Made by a program: the position numbers and the translations under genes. Positions 16,587 to 26,573 of a DNA stretch of 64,000 bases are shown piece by piece (the first letter of the stretch is position 1; every line of letters begins with the position of its first letter). The DNA comes from Thermohalobaculum sp039815685 (GTDB taxonomy: Bacteria > Pseudomonadota > Alphaproteobacteria > Rhodobacterales > Rhodobacteraceae), in contig JBCBYV010000017.1 in assembly GCA_039815685.1 (NCBI GenBank), forward strand, positions 38,150 through 102,149, written 5' to 3'. The notes under the pieces were generated by a model. It was not told where the DNA came from. It did no database searches and worked only from the letters and a program-made list of their open reading frames with translations.

Positions 16587-18124
16587 AGCTAACCCTCTGG
16601 ACATACGAGGCTCCGCCCCATGTCGGCGCGATGCGCATCGCGGCCTCCATGGAGGGTCTGCACTACGTCCTGCATGCGCCGCAGGGGGATACCTACGCCG
16701 ATCTCCTCTTCACCATGATCCAGCGGGACAAGAAGCGCCCACCGGTCACCTACACCACCTTCCAGGCGCGCGACCTCGGCTCGGACACGGCCAATCTCTT
16801 CCGCCGCGCGCTTGAGAGCGCCGTGGAGACCTTCGATCCCGAGGCGCTGATCGTCGGCAGCTCCTGCACGGCCGAGCTCATCCAGGATGACCCCGGCGGG
16901 TTGGCGGAGGGGGCGGGCCTCGATCTGCCTGTCGTGCCGCTGGAGCTCCCCGCCTACCAGAAGAAGGAGAACTGGGGCGCGGCCGAGACGCTCTATCAGC
17001 TCATCCGCCGCTTCGCCCCGATCGGCGCCGACGGCCCGGTGGAACGCACCTGGGACCGGCCCCGCGCCAACATCCTCGGGCCCACTTCCCTCGGCTTCCG
17101 CAACCGCGACGATGTGGCGGAGGTGCGGCGCATCCTTGATGCGATGGGGATCGAGGTGAACCTCGTGGCCCCCCTCGGCGCGCGGCCCATGGACCTCACG
17201 CGCCTTGCCACCGCCGACCTCAACATCATGCTCTATCCGGAGATCTCCGAGAGCGCGGCACGCTGGCTGAAGCGCACCTACAGCCAGCCAATGACGACCG
17301 TGCAGCCCATCGGCATCGGCGCCACCAACGACTTCATCGATGAGCTCGCTGGGATCACCGGCGCCGATCCCGCCCCGGCCAAGGCGCTCGGCGCACGCAT
17401 GCCGTGGTACTCGGCCTCGATCGACTCGACCTACCTCACCGGCAAGCGCGTCTTCGTCTTCGCCGACGGCACCCACGCCCTCGCCACCGCGCGGGTTGCG
17501 ACCGAGGAGTTCGGCTTCACCCTCGCCGGTCTCGGCACCTACAGCCGCGAGATGGCCCGCCCGGTGCGAGAAGCGGCAAAGGCCCACGGGCTCGAGGCGC
17601 TGATCACGGACGACTACCTCGAGGTCGAGCGCGCGGTGGCGAACGCGGCGCCCGAACTCCTCCTCGGCACGCAGATGGAGCGCCATATCGCCAAGCGTCT
17701 GGGCGTCGGCTGCGCCGTGATCTCGGCGCCTGTGCATGTGCAGGACTTCCCCGCCCGATACTCGCCGCAGATGGGCTTCGAGGGCGCCAACGTGCTCTGG
17801 GACGCCTGGGTCCACCCCCTCGTCATGGGGCTCGAGGAACACCTCCTCGGCATGTTCCGCGAGGATTTCGAGTTCAACGACGAAGCCCAGCCCAGCCATC
17901 TCGGCCACGGCACGCGCGCGGAGGAAGCGCCCGCTGCCGAGGAGGACGAAGCGGAGGCCGGCCCGCTCGGCTGGACGGCCGAAGCTGAGAAGGAGCTCAA
18001 GAAGGTCCCGTTCTTCGTGCGCGGCAAGGTACGCCGGAACACCGAGGCCTTCGCGACCGCGGAAGGACGGCCCGAGATCACCCTCGAAACCCTCTACGAC
18101 GCCAAGGCCCATTATGCGCGTTGA
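16583..18124 (+). CDS. bchB: Light-independent protochlorophyllide reductase subunit B
   Basis: BchB (513 residues) completes the NB component of dark-operative protochlorophyllide reductase and supplies an Asp ligand to the shared [4Fe-4S] cluster. Conserved start MKLTLWTYEAPPHVGAMRIA, VGSSCTAELIQDDPGGLA, FMQ-type catalytic region and CAVISAPVHVQDFPARYSPQ are visible. An acidic linker (EEAPAAEEDEAEAG) precedes the family's small C-terminal domain (LKKVPFFVRGKVRRNTE). The start overlaps bchN by ATGA. The end overlaps bchH by 11 bp. Confidence 0.97.
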   Translation: MKLTLWTYEAPPHVGAMRIAASMEGLHYVLHAPQGDTYADLLFTMIQRDKKRPPVTYTTFQARDLGSDTANLFRRALESAVETFDPEALIVGSSCTAELIQDDPGGLAEGAGLDLPVVPLELPAYQKKENWGAAETLYQLIRRFAPIGADGPVERTWDRPRANILGPTSLGFRNRDDVAEVRRILDAMGIEVNLVAPLGARPMDLTRLATADLNIMLYPEISESAARWLKRTYSQPMTTVQPIGIGATNDFIDELAGITGADPAPAKALGARMPWYSASIDSTYLTGKRVFVFADGTHALATARVATEEFGFTLAGLGTYSREMARPVREAAKAHGLEALITDDYLEVERAVANAAPELLLGTQMERHIAKRLGVGCAVISAPVHVQDFPARYSPQMGFEGANVLWDAWVHPLVMGLEEHLLGMFREDFEFNDEAQPSHLGHGTRAEEAPAAEEDEAEAGPLGWTAEAEKELKKVPFFVRGKVRRNTEAFATAEGRPEITLETLYDAKAHYAR

Positions 18125-21100
18125 AGGCCCCGATACCCCCGCTGGCGGCGGGCGCGCCGCACCGCCGCGCGTGCGCGTCGCCATCGTCACGCTCGATGCG
18201 CATTTCGCAGCCGCCCTCGGCCGCGTGCGACGTCGCCTCTCGGCCGAAGCGCCGGGGCTAGAGATCTCGCTCCACGCCGCCACCGAATGGGCGGAAAGCC
18301 CCGAAGCGCTCGGTGCCGCCAAGGCCGCGGTGGCGGAGGCGGACATCGTCCTCTGCGCGATGCTCTTCATCGACGACCATATCCGCGCGATCATGCCGGA
18401 TCTCGAGGCGCGGCGTGCCCGCTGCGACGCGCTGATCGCCATCGTCTCCGCGCCCGAGATCGTCAAGCTCACGCATGCCGGCCGTCTCGACATGGCCAAG
18501 CCCGAGAAGGGGGTGATCAGCCTCCTCAAGCGCCTCCGCGGCAAACGCGGCGGCGAGGGCGGCGGGTCGAAGAGCGCGTCCTCCGGCGCGGGGCAGATGG
18601 CGATGCTCCGCCGCATCCCCAAGATCCTGCGCTACATCCCCGGCAGCGCACAGGACCTGCGCGCCTATTTCCTCGCCATGCAGTACTGGCTGAGCGGGTC
18701 GGACGAGAACCTCGCCTCGCTCATCGCCATGCTGGTCGACCGCTACGCCGACGGGCCCCGCGCGGTCTGGCGCGGCCGGCTCCGTGTGGAGCCGCCCATC
18801 GACTACCCGGAGACGGGGCTCTACCACCCGGCCATGCCTGGCCGCGTCGGGGAAGACCTCGCGGCGCTTCCGAACCGGCAGGGCACCAAGGGGCGCGTCG
18901 GCCTCATCCTCCTCCGCTCCTACGTGCTCGCCAAGGACACAGGCCATTACGATGGCGCCATCGCCGCACTCGAGGCCGAGGGGCTGACCGTCGTGCCCGT
19001 CTTCGCCGCGGGCCTCGATGCGCGCCCCGCGATCGAGCGCTTCTTCATGGAGGACGGCGAAAGCACTGTGGACACAGTGATTTCACTCACCGGCTTCAGC
19101 CTCGTCGGCGGCCCCGCCTACAACGATGCGCGTGCGGCCGAAGAGATCCTCGCCAAGCTCGACGTCCCCTACATCGCCGCCCATGCGCTCGAGTTCCAGT
19201 CGCTCGAGCAATGGGGTGCATCGAGCCGCGGCCTCCAGCCCATCGAGACGACGGTGATGGTGGCGATCCCCGAGCTCGACGGCGCCACGAACCCCATGGT
19301 CTTCGGCGGAAGGTCAGACGGCTCGGGCCTGCCGGCGCAGTGCTGCGAGAGCCAGTGCCTCTTCCCCGCGACGGATCTGCGCGAGATGCATGTCTGTCAA
19401 GATCGTGTCCGCCGCCTCGCGGGCCGCGCCGCCCGCCTCGTCGCCCTCCGCCGCCGCGAACGGGCGGAGCGCAAGGTCGCCATCGTCCTCTTCAACTTCC
19501 CGCCCAACGCTGGCGCCACCGGCTCCGCCGCGTTCCTCGCCGTCTGGGAAAGCCTCCTAAACACGCTGAAATCCATGGAGGAAGCGGGCTACACGCTGGA
19601 AGCCCCCGCCTGTGTCGACGCGCTTCGCGATGCGGTTCTCGGCCGGCCCGAGGAGGACGGGACCGAGGCAAACATCGCCGACCGCATCCCCGCCGACCGG
19701 CACGTGGCCGAGGAGCGGTGGCTGATGGAGATCGAGCAGGTCTGGGGCCCCGCGCCGGGCAAGCACAACACCGACGGGCGCAACATCCACATCCTCGGCG
19801 CCCGCTTCGGCAACGTCTTCGTCGGCATCCAGCCCGCCTTCGGGTGGGAGGGCGATCCGATGCGCCTGCTCTTCGAAGGCGGCTTCGCACCGACACATGC
19901 CTTCAGCGCTTTCTACCGCTGGATCGACCAGGACTTCGGCGCGGACGCGGTGCTGCATTTCGGCACCCATGGCGCGCTCGAATTCATGCCGGGCAAACAG
20001 TCGGGCCTCTCGCAGCTCTGCTGGCCCGACCGGCTGATCGGCGATATGCCGAACCTCTATCTCTACGCCTCAAACAACCCGTCCGAGGGCGCCATCGCCC
20101 GGCGTCGCGCGGGCGCCACGCTCATTAGCTATCTCACGCCGCCGGTCGCGCATGCCGGGCTCTACAAGGGCCTTGCGGATCTCCGCGCCTCGCTCGAACG
20201 CTGGCGGGGCGACGACGCGATGCCAACGGAGACGCGCACGCGCCTTGCCGAGCAGGTGCAGGCGGAGGCAGCGGCCGTCGATCTCTGCGCGCCGGAGCCG
20301 ATCTGGTGCCTCGCGGATGCGGAGGCGCGGATCCCCGGGCTTCTAGCCGCCCTCACCGAGCTCGAGCACACGCTTATCCCTCACGGCCTGCATGTCGTCG
20401 GCCGGCCGCCCTCGCTTGAGGAACGCGCCGATCTCCTCGGCGTCATGGCCGATGCGGGCCACCGGTTGACCCCCGCCCGCCCGGCGCTTGAGCGACTTGC
20501 GATGGGCGGGACGGGAGCGGAGAGCCTCGCGATCTCGGGGATCGTGATCAATCCGGAGACGCGCGACGCTTTCGACAGACTCGCAGAGGCTGCGAAGCTC
20601 CTCGCCGAAGACCATGAAATCCCCGCGCTTCTCCGCGCGCTCGACGGCTCCTACATCCGCCCCGCACCCGGCGGCGATCTGATCCGGAGCGCAGAGGTCC
20701 TGCCGACGGGGCGTAACCTGCACGGCTTCGACCCTTTCCGCATTCCCTCCGCCTTCGCCATGGCCGAAGGTGCGCGCCAGACCGAGAAGCTGCTGGCCAG
20801 GCATCGGGAGGAGCACAGCGCCCTCCCCCGCCGCGTGGCCCTCGTCCTCTGGGGCACGGATACGATCAAGCAGGAAGGCGGGCCGATGGCGCAGGCCCTC
20901 GCCCTCCTCGGCGCGGAGCCGCGGCGCGACAGCTACGGCCGGGTCTGCGGCGCCCGCCTCGTCCCGCTCGAGGAACTTGGCCGCCCCCGCATCGACGTGA
21001 TGCTCACACTCTCCGGCATCTTCCGCGACCTCCTGCCGATCCAGGTGCAGGTGCTGGCGGAGGCGTGCCAGCGAGCGGCCGCCGCGGACGAGCCCGACGA

Positions 21101-21893
21101 AATGAACTTCATCCGGGCCGAGAGCCGCGCGCTGATGGAGCGCACCGGTGCCAAGCTCGAAGAGGCCGCCCTCCGCGTCTTCTCCAATGCCGACGGCGCT
21201 TACGGCTCGAACGTCAACCAGTTGATCGACAGCGGCCTCTGGACCGACGAGGACGAACTGGCCGACGCCTACGCGGCCCGGAAGTGCTTCGCCTATGGCG
21301 CGGACGGCAAGCCGATGAAGCGGCCCCGCCACCTCGCGGACATGCTGACGGGCGTCGATCTCGCCTATCAGACGCTGGACAGCGTGGAGCTCGGCGTCAC
21401 GACGATCGACCACTATTTCGACACGCTGGGCGGCATCGGCCGGGCGGTGAAGCGCGCCCGCGGCGGCCAGCAGGTGCCAGTCTATATCGGCGACCAGACG
21501 CGGGGCGAAGGCAAGGTCCGCACGCTCTCCGAACAGGTCGCGCTCGAGACCCGCACCCGCACGCTCAACCCGAAATGGTTCGAGGGCATGCTCGCCCACG
21601 GCTCCGAAGGCGTACGCCAGATCGAGGCCAGCATCACCAACACGGTCGGCTGGTCCGCCACCACCGGCGCCGTGGAACCCTGGGTCTATCAGCGCACGGC
21701 CGAGACCTTCGTGCTGGACGAGGCCATGCGCCGCCGCCTCGCCAGCCTCAACCCCAAAGCCAGCGCTCGCCTCGCCAGCCGTCTGATCGAAGCGCATGAG
21801 CGCGATTACTGGCAACCCGACGCCGAAACCCTGGCCGCCCTCCATGCCGCCAGCGACGAACTCGAGGATCGCCTCGAGGGCATCACGATCTGA
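18114..21893 (+). CDS. bchH: Magnesium chelatase subunit H
   Basis: BchH (1259 residues) binds protoporphyrin IX and is the catalytic subunit inserting Mg2+, driven by the BchI-BchD AAA+ motor. The N-terminal DUF3479-type domain (VRVAIVTLDAHFAAALGRV) is followed by the CobN/Mg-chelatase domain, with YNDARAAEEILAKLDVPYIA, LFNFPPNAGATGSAAFLAVW, LHFGTHGALEFMPGKQ and NPKWFEGMLAHGSEGVRQIE. Length is slightly above the usual ~1190-1240, partly from a Gly/Pro-rich N-terminus. The ATG at 18114 lies inside the bchB end. bchL follows 10 bp later. Confidence 0.97.
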   Translation: MRVEGPDTPAGGGRAAPPRVRVAIVTLDAHFAAALGRVRRRLSAEAPGLEISLHAATEWAESPEALGAAKAAVAEADIVLCAMLFIDDHIRAIMPDLEARRARCDALIAIVSAPEIVKLTHAGRLDMAKPEKGVISLLKRLRGKRGGEGGGSKSASSGAGQMAMLRRIPKILRYIPGSAQDLRAYFLAMQYWLSGSDENLASLIAMLVDRYADGPRAVWRGRLRVEPPIDYPETGLYHPAMPGRVGEDLAALPNRQGTKGRVGLILLRSYVLAKDTGHYDGAIAALEAEGLTVVPVFAAGLDARPAIERFFMEDGESTVDTVISLTGFSLVGGPAYNDARAAEEILAKLDVPYIAAHALEFQSLEQWGASSRGLQPIETTVMVAIPELDGATNPMVFGGRSDGSGLPAQCCESQCLFPATDLREMHVCQDRVRRLAGRAARLVALRRRERAERKVAIVLFNFPPNAGATGSAAFLAVWESLLNTLKSMEEAGYTLEAPACVDALRDAVLGRPEEDGTEANIADRIPADRHVAEERWLMEIEQVWGPAPGKHNTDGRNIHILGARFGNVFVGIQPAFGWEGDPMRLLFEGGFAPTHAFSAFYRWIDQDFGADAVLHFGTHGALEFMPGKQSGLSQLCWPDRLIGDMPNLYLYASNNPSEGAIARRRAGATLISYLTPPVAHAGLYKGLADLRASLERWRGDDAMPTETRTRLAEQVQAEAAAVDLCAPEPIWCLADAEARIPGLLAALTELEHTLIPHGLHVVGRPPSLEERADLLGVMADAGHRLTPARPALERLAMGGTGAESLAISGIVINPETRDAFDRLAEAAKLLAEDHEIPALLRALDGSYIRPAPGGDLIRSAEVLPTGRNLHGFDPFRIPSAFAMAEGARQTEKLLARHREEHSALPRRVALVLWGTDTIKQEGGPMAQALALLGAEPRRDSYGRVCGARLVPLEELGRPRIDVMLTLSGIFRDLLPIQVQVLAEACQRAAAADEPDEMNFIRAESRALMERTGAKLEEAALRVFSNADGAYGSNVNQLIDSGLWTDEDELADAYAARKCFAYGADGKPMKRPRHLADMLTGVDLAYQTLDSVELGVTTIDHYFDTLGGIGRAVKRARGGQQVPVYIGDQTRGEGKVRTLSEQVALETRTRTLNPKWFEGMLAHGSEGVRQIEASITNTVGWSATTGAVEPWVYQRTAETFVLDEAMRRRLASLNPKASARLASRLIEAHERDYWQPDAETLAALHAASDELEDRLEGITI

Positions 21894-21903
21894 AGGAACG
21901 CCC

Positions 21904-22815
21904 ATGAGCCCGCTCGGAGAACCACCTGCCATCGTCGCCCGCCGGCCCCGTCAGAAGGGAGACGGCGAGGGCTCGGTGCAGCAGCACATGGACCCCAAGA
22001 TGAAGATCGAGGGGGCGAAGGTCTTCTCGGTCTACGGCAAGGGCGGAATCGGAAAATCGACAACCTCGTCAAACCTCTCCGCTGCGTTTTCGAAGCTCGG
22101 CAAGAGAGTGCTGCAGATCGGCTGCGATCCTAAGCACGACAGCACCTTCACGCTCACGAAATGCCTCGTGCCGACGGTGATCGACGCGCTCGAAAGCGTC
22201 GATTTCCATACCGAGGAGTTGCGGGCCGAGGACTTCGTCTACGAGGGCTATAACGGCGTGATGTGCGTCGAGGCCGGCGGCCCGCCCGCGGGCACGGGCT
22301 GTGGTGGCTACGTGGTCGGCCAGACGGTCCGGCTCCTCAAGGAGCACCACCTCCTCGAGGACACGGATGTCGTGATCTTCGACGTCCTCGGCGACGTCGT
22401 CTGCGGGGGTTTCGCGGCACCGCTCCAGCACGCCGACCGGGCCGTGATCGTGACCGCCAACGATTTCGACTCGATCTATGCCATGAACCGGATCGTCGCC
22501 GCCGTGCAGGCAAAGTCCAAGAACTATACGGTCCGCCTCGCCGGCTGTGTCGCCAACCGCTCCCGCGAGACCGAGCAGGTCGACCGGTACTGCGAGAAGG
22601 TCGGCTTCCGCCGCCTCGCCCACCTGCCCGATCTCGACGCCATCCGTCGCTCCCGCCTCAAGAAATGCACGCTCTTCGAGATGGACGATGACGACGTCGC
22701 GCCGGTTCAGGCCGAGTACATCAAGCTCGCCGAGACGCTCTGGGCCGGGACGGATCCGCTGGCGCCCGCGCCGATGAAGGACCGGGAGATCTTCGAACTC
22801 CTGGGCTTCGACTGA
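21904..22815 (+). CDS. bchL: Light-independent protochlorophyllide reductase iron-sulfur ATP-binding protein L
   Basis: BchL (303 residues) is the NifH-like homodimer that passes electrons to BchNB with ATP hydrolysis. The P-loop is YGKGGIGKSTTSSN (about residues 44-57). The two [4Fe-4S] ligand cysteines are in PAGTGCGGYVVG and LGDVVCGGFAAP. The ATG at 21904 has AAGGA upstream; a short variable N-terminal tail (about 35 residues) precedes the conserved core, normal for BchL. It is the fifth gene of the bchFNBHLM block. Confidence 0.98.
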   Translation: MSPLGEPPAIVARRPRQKGDGEGSVQQHMDPKMKIEGAKVFSVYGKGGIGKSTTSSNLSAAFSKLGKRVLQIGCDPKHDSTFTLTKCLVPTVIDALESVDFHTEELRAEDFVYEGYNGVMCVEAGGPPAGTGCGGYVVGQTVRLLKEHHLLEDTDVVIFDVLGDVVCGGFAAPLQHADRAVIVTANDFDSIYAMNRIVAAVQAKSKNYTVRLAGCVANRSRETEQVDRYCEKVGFRRLAHLPDLDAIRRSRLKKCTLFEMDDDDVAPVQAEYIKLAETLWAGTDPLAPAPMKDREIFELLGFD

Positions 22816-22827
22816 GGGGGGACTACG

Positions 22828-23538
22828 ATGAGCCTCAGCGAGCATAGCCCGAGCTACGCCAGCCGCCGCGCCGAGCTGACGACCTATTTCGACCGCACGG
22901 CGGCCGAGACCTGGAAGCGGCTGACCTCGGACGCGCCCGTCTCCCGCATCCGCGCGACCGTGCGCGCGGGCCGGGCGGAGATGGCGGACACCCTCGCCGG
23001 CTGGCTGGCCGAGGACCTCACCGGCGCGCGCATCCTCGATGCGGGCTGCGGCACCGGGACGCTCGCCATGCGCCTCGCCGCCCGGGGCGCGGAAGTGGTG
23101 GCGGTGGACGTCGCCGCGAACCTCGTCGACGTCGCCGCCGAGCGCGCGGCCGAGACGCTGACCCCCGCCGCTGCACGGCGCATCCGCTGGCATGCGGGCG
23201 ACATGCTGGCCCCGTCCCTCGGGCAGTTCGACTTCATCATCGCGATGGACAGCCTCATCCACTATCGCCAGCACGACATGGTGGACGCGGTCACGCGCCT
23301 TGCCGAGCGGGCGGAGGGCGGGCTCCTCTTCACCTACGCCCCGCGCACGCCGCTGCTCGCCGCGATGCATGTCGCAGGCAGCGTCTTCCCGAAATCCGAT
23401 CGCTCCCCGCGGATCGAGCCGATCCCGCGCGCCCGCATCGCCGGCCGCCTCGGCCAGCGCGGCCTGCGCCCTTGCCGGCTCCACCGCGTCCATCGCGGCT
23501 TCTACATCTCCGAAGCGCTGGAGGTGACCGCCCAATGA
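22828..23538 (+). CDS. bchM: Magnesium-protoporphyrin O-methyltransferase
   Basis: BchM (236 residues) methylates the ring C propionate of Mg-protoporphyrin IX with S-adenosylmethionine, giving the substrate of AcsF. The SAM-binding motif ILDAGCGTGTLAMRLAARGA is near residue 67, and FDFIIAMDSLIHYRQHDM is the post-motif region typical of the family. It follows bchL by 12 bp with GGGGG upstream of the ATG. Its TGA overlaps the lhaA ATG (ATGA). Confidence 0.97.
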   Translation: MSLSEHSPSYASRRAELTTYFDRTAAETWKRLTSDAPVSRIRATVRAGRAEMADTLAGWLAEDLTGARILDAGCGTGTLAMRLAARGAEVVAVDVAANLVDVAAERAAETLTPAAARRIRWHAGDMLAPSLGQFDFIIAMDSLIHYRQHDMVDAVTRLAERAEGGLLFTYAPRTPLLAAMHVAGSVFPKSDRSPRIEPIPRARIAGRLGQRGLRPCRLHRVHRGFYISEALEVTAQ

Positions 23539-24980
23539 GCGCGCTCCGCCAACTCATCAACCCCTTCGTCGGCTTCAGCCGGCGCTACATGCCGTTCGCG
23601 GATGCGGCGAGCGAGGAGTTGCCGCTGGGCAAGCTCCTCCGCCTCTCTCTCTTCCAGGTGTCGGTGGGCATGGGGCTGGTGCTGCTGGCGGGCACGCTCA
23701 ACCGGGTGATGATCGTCGAGATGGGGCTCTCGGCCTGGCTCGTGGCCGCGATGATCGCACTGCCGGTGCTCTTCGCGCCCTTCCGCGCCTTTGTCGGCCA
23801 CCGGTCGGACACGCATCGCTCCGCACTCGGCTGGCGGCGGATCCCCTATCTCTGGTGGGGCACGCTTCTGCAATGGGGCGGGCTTGCGATCATGCCCTTC
23901 GCCCTGATCCTGATGTCCGGCGACACGACGGGCCCCTACTGGGTCGGCCCGGCCGCCGCGGCGCTGGCCTTCTTCATGACCGGCGCGGGGCTCCATACGG
24001 TGCAGACCGCGGGGCTCGCCCTCGCGACGGATCTCGCGCCCGAAGAGACGCGCCCCCGCGTCGTCGCCCTTCTCTACGTGATGCTGCTGGTCGGCATGGC
24101 CGGCAGCGCTGCGGTCTTCGGCTGGCTCCTGCGGGACTTCAGCCAGCTCACGCTTATCCGCGTCGTTCAAGGAGCCGCCGTCGCGACACTCTTCCTCAAC
24201 CTCGTGGCCCTCTGGAAGCAGGAGGTGCTGAAGCCGCATCTCACGCGCACCAAGGCACCGCGCCCGCCCTTCGCCGAAGCCTGGGCGGACTTCCTGGCCG
24301 GTGGCCGTGCTGGCCGGCTGCTGGTGGCGACCGGTCTCGGCACCGCGGGCTTCACGATGCAGGATATCCTGCTCGAGCCCTATGGCGGCGAAGTCCTTGG
24401 CCTCAGCGTCAGTGCCACGACGCTCCTGACCGCGATCTTCGCCACAGGCTCGCTCCTGGGCTTCGCCTGGGCGGCGCGCTGGCTCGGCCGGTCGGGCGAT
24501 CCCTGCCGGATCGCCGCCTGGGGCGCGGTCTTCGGGGTCTTCGCCTTCTCGGCCGTGATCTTCGCGGCCCCGCTCGACTCAGCCCTCCTCTTCCGCGCCG
24601 GCAGCTTCACCATCGGGCTTGGCGCCGGGCTCTTCGCCGTCGGCACCCTTACCGCCGCCATGGACCTCGCCCGCGCGGATAGCGAGGGCACGGGCTCCGC
24701 CGGCCTCGCCCTCGGCGCCTGGGGTGCCGTGCAGGCCACGGCCGCCGGCGGCGCCATCGCGCTCGGCGGCTTCATCCGCGACGCCGTCGCCACGCTCGCC
24801 GAGGCCGGCAGCCTCGGCCCCGCCTTCGCGGACGCCGCCGCCGGCTACGGCGTCGTCTATCACCTCGAGATCGGCCTTCTCTTCGCCGCGCTCGTCGCCA
24901 TCGGTCCGCTCGTCCGCCGCCGCGGCGCCGAGCGGTCCCGCACCCCTGGGGAGTTCGGCTTGACCGAGTTCCCCGCCTGA
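23535..24980 (+). CDS. lhaA: LhaA, PucC-family light-harvesting 1 assembly protein
   Basis: LhaA (481 residues) is a 12-helix MFS-like membrane protein needed for assembly of the LH1 antenna, perhaps by delivering bacteriochlorophyll. It begins with the amphipathic FVGFSRRYMPFADAAS segment characteristic of LhaA, then SVGMGLVLLAGTLNRVMIVEMG. The loop SALGWRRIPYLWWGTLLQWGGLA is also typical. The start is fixed by the ATGA overlap with bchM. It lies 17 bp before puhA, the usual location. It is a paralogue of the PucC-like gene at 9728. Confidence 0.94.
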   Translation: MSALRQLINPFVGFSRRYMPFADAASEELPLGKLLRLSLFQVSVGMGLVLLAGTLNRVMIVEMGLSAWLVAAMIALPVLFAPFRAFVGHRSDTHRSALGWRRIPYLWWGTLLQWGGLAIMPFALILMSGDTTGPYWVGPAAAALAFFMTGAGLHTVQTAGLALATDLAPEETRPRVVALLYVMLLVGMAGSAAVFGWLLRDFSQLTLIRVVQGAAVATLFLNLVALWKQEVLKPHLTRTKAPRPPFAEAWADFLAGGRAGRLLVATGLGTAGFTMQDILLEPYGGEVLGLSVSATTLLTAIFATGSLLGFAWAARWLGRSGDPCRIAAWGAVFGVFAFSAVIFAAPLDSALLFRAGSFTIGLGAGLFAVGTLTAAMDLARADSEGTGSAGLALGAWGAVQATAAGGAIALGGFIRDAVATLAEAGSLGPAFADAAAGYGVVYHLEIGLLFAALVAIGPLVRRRGAERSRTPGEFGLTEFPA

Positions 24981-24997
24981 AGCTCAGGGAGACCCCA

Positions 24998-25756
24998 ATG
25001 AACTACATCGTCGGCACCATCGATCTCGCCCAGATCGCGCTCTACGGTTTCTGGTTCTTCTTCGGCGGCCTCGTGATCTACCTCACGCGTGAGGGGATGC
25101 GCGAAGGCTATCCGACCGTATCGGAGCAGGACGGCAAACCGATCTCCAAAGCCTTCATCTTCCCGCGGCCGAGCCCGAAGACCTTCCTGCGCCGCGATGG
25201 CAGCACCATCACCGTGCCGGAGGAGCCGGACGAGTACGAGCTGAAGGCGGTGCCCACCAACGCCTTCACCGGCTCGCCGCTCACGCCGACGGGCGATCCC
25301 CTCGCCGATGGCGTCGGTCCCGCGGCCTGGGTCAAGCGCCCGGAATGGCCGGACAAGAACGCCGAGGGCGACGTCCGCATCCGCCCGATGCGCTTCGACA
25401 ACGAGTTCGAGGTCGCCTCCCAGGACGCCGATCCGCGCGGCTTCAAGGTCATCTGCTGCGATGGCGAGAGCCCCGGCACCGTCGCCGATATCTGGGTCGA
25501 CCGGGCGGAGCAGATCATCCGCTATTTCGAGGTCGAGACGCCGAAGGGCCTGAAGCTCGTGCCCTTCAACCTGAGCTCCGTCTTCCCGAGCCAGGGCGTG
25601 CTCCAGGTCCGCTCCGTCACGAAGGCGCAGTTCCTGAACGCCCCCTCGATCGCGAAGGGCGACGAGATCACGCTGCGCGAGGAGGACCGGGTGATGGGCT
25701 ACTTCACCGGCGGCACCCTCTACGCAACGACCGCCAGGACCGAGCCGCTCATCTGA
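24998..25756 (+). CDS. puhA: Photosynthetic reaction centre H subunit
   Basis: PuhA (252 residues) caps the cytoplasmic side of the L/M reaction centre and shapes proton delivery to QB. A single N-terminal membrane helix (IALYGFWFFFGGLVIYLTREGMREGYP, residues 10-36) is followed by the cytoplasmic PRC-barrel domain (VADIWVDRAEQIIRYFEVE; LKLVPFNLSSVF). The ATG at 24998 has CAGGGAGA upstream. A 101-bp gap, larger than others in this operon, separates it from puhB and could hold a processing site or internal promoter. Confidence 0.98.
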   Translation: MNYIVGTIDLAQIALYGFWFFFGGLVIYLTREGMREGYPTVSEQDGKPISKAFIFPRPSPKTFLRRDGSTITVPEEPDEYELKAVPTNAFTGSPLTPTGDPLADGVGPAAWVKRPEWPDKNAEGDVRIRPMRFDNEFEVASQDADPRGFKVICCDGESPGTVADIWVDRAEQIIRYFEVETPKGLKLVPFNLSSVFPSQGVLQVRSVTKAQFLNAPSIAKGDEITLREEDRVMGYFTGGTLYATTARTEPLI

Positions 25757-25857
25757 GCGGGCCGGCCCGGCTTCCGGCGCGCGTATCGTCGCGCGCCGCG
25801 AGACCCCACGACGGTGCCGAAACCGAGGACAGGCGCCGAGCATCGTAGGAGCCGAGA

Positions 25858-26565
25858 ATGCAGGACAATGACGACTTCAAGTTCGAGCCGATCCGGGGGC
25901 TTCCCGCCCTGTTGCCCAAGGGCGAAAGGATCCTCTGGCAGGGCTCGCCTTCGTGGAAGGCCCTGACGCTACGGGGCTTCACCACGCGCCTCGTGCTGTT
26001 CTGGTTCTTCCTCGTGCTCGCCTGGAATGTCGTGAACGTCATGGCCGGCGATCTCGCCGTCGCGGTGGCGGTGCGGACGGTGGTGCTGCAGGCCCTCCTG
26101 GTCTTGGTCGCCATGGGCGTGCTCGCGGCGATGGCCTACGCCTCGGCGGCACAGACGATCTACACGGTGACGAACCGCCGGGTGGTGCTGCGCTTCGGCC
26201 TCGCGATGGACATCTCCGTCAACCTGCCCTTCCCCCAGATCGGCCGGCTCGACATGGCGCGCCGCTGGGACGGGACGACCGATCTCGTCCTCGGGCTTAC
26301 CGGGGAGCACCCGCTCGGCATCTGGCATGTCTGGCCGAACAGCAAACCCTGGGCCTGGTCGAGGCCGCAACCGATGCTCCGCGCCCTGCCCGAGGGGGAG
26401 AAGATCGCCAGGCTCCTCGGTGATGCGCTGGTGGCGGATCAGGCCCGCCGCCTCGGCACCGACGCCACATCCGAGGCCGCGCCGATGCCAGAGACATCGC
26501 CCAGGCCGAAGGCCAGCCCCCAGCCCGTGCCCGTCGGCGGCATCGGCATCACCCCGGCCGAGTGA
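25858..26565 (+). CDS. puhB: Photosynthetic complex assembly protein PuhB
   Basis: PuhB (235 residues) assists reaction-centre assembly as a membrane protein. Conserved start FEPIRGLPALLPKGERILWQG is followed by membrane helices (VLFWFFLVLAWNVVNVM and a second hydrophobic stretch) and a bacterial PH-like domain (YTVTNRRVVLRFGLAMDISVN). The C-terminus is Pro/Ala-rich. Its stop lies 8 bp before the puhC ATG. Confidence 0.95.
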   Translation: MQDNDDFKFEPIRGLPALLPKGERILWQGSPSWKALTLRGFTTRLVLFWFFLVLAWNVVNVMAGDLAVAVAVRTVVLQALLVLVAMGVLAAMAYASAAQTIYTVTNRRVVLRFGLAMDISVNLPFPQIGRLDMARRWDGTTDLVLGLTGEHPLGIWHVWPNSKPWAWSRPQPMLRALPEGEKIARLLGDALVADQARRLGTDATSEAAPMPETSPRPKASPQPVPVGGIGITPAE

Positions 26566-26573
26566 GGACCGTC

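Noticed and set aside
16589..18622. Long minus-strand open frame opposite bchB
   Set aside because: Antisense shadow of bchB and bchH; no recognisable protein features.
19064..19079. Perfect 16-bp palindrome cactgtggacacagtg
   Set aside because: It lies within bchH coding sequence, fits the protein frame, and has no promoter context; most likely chance.
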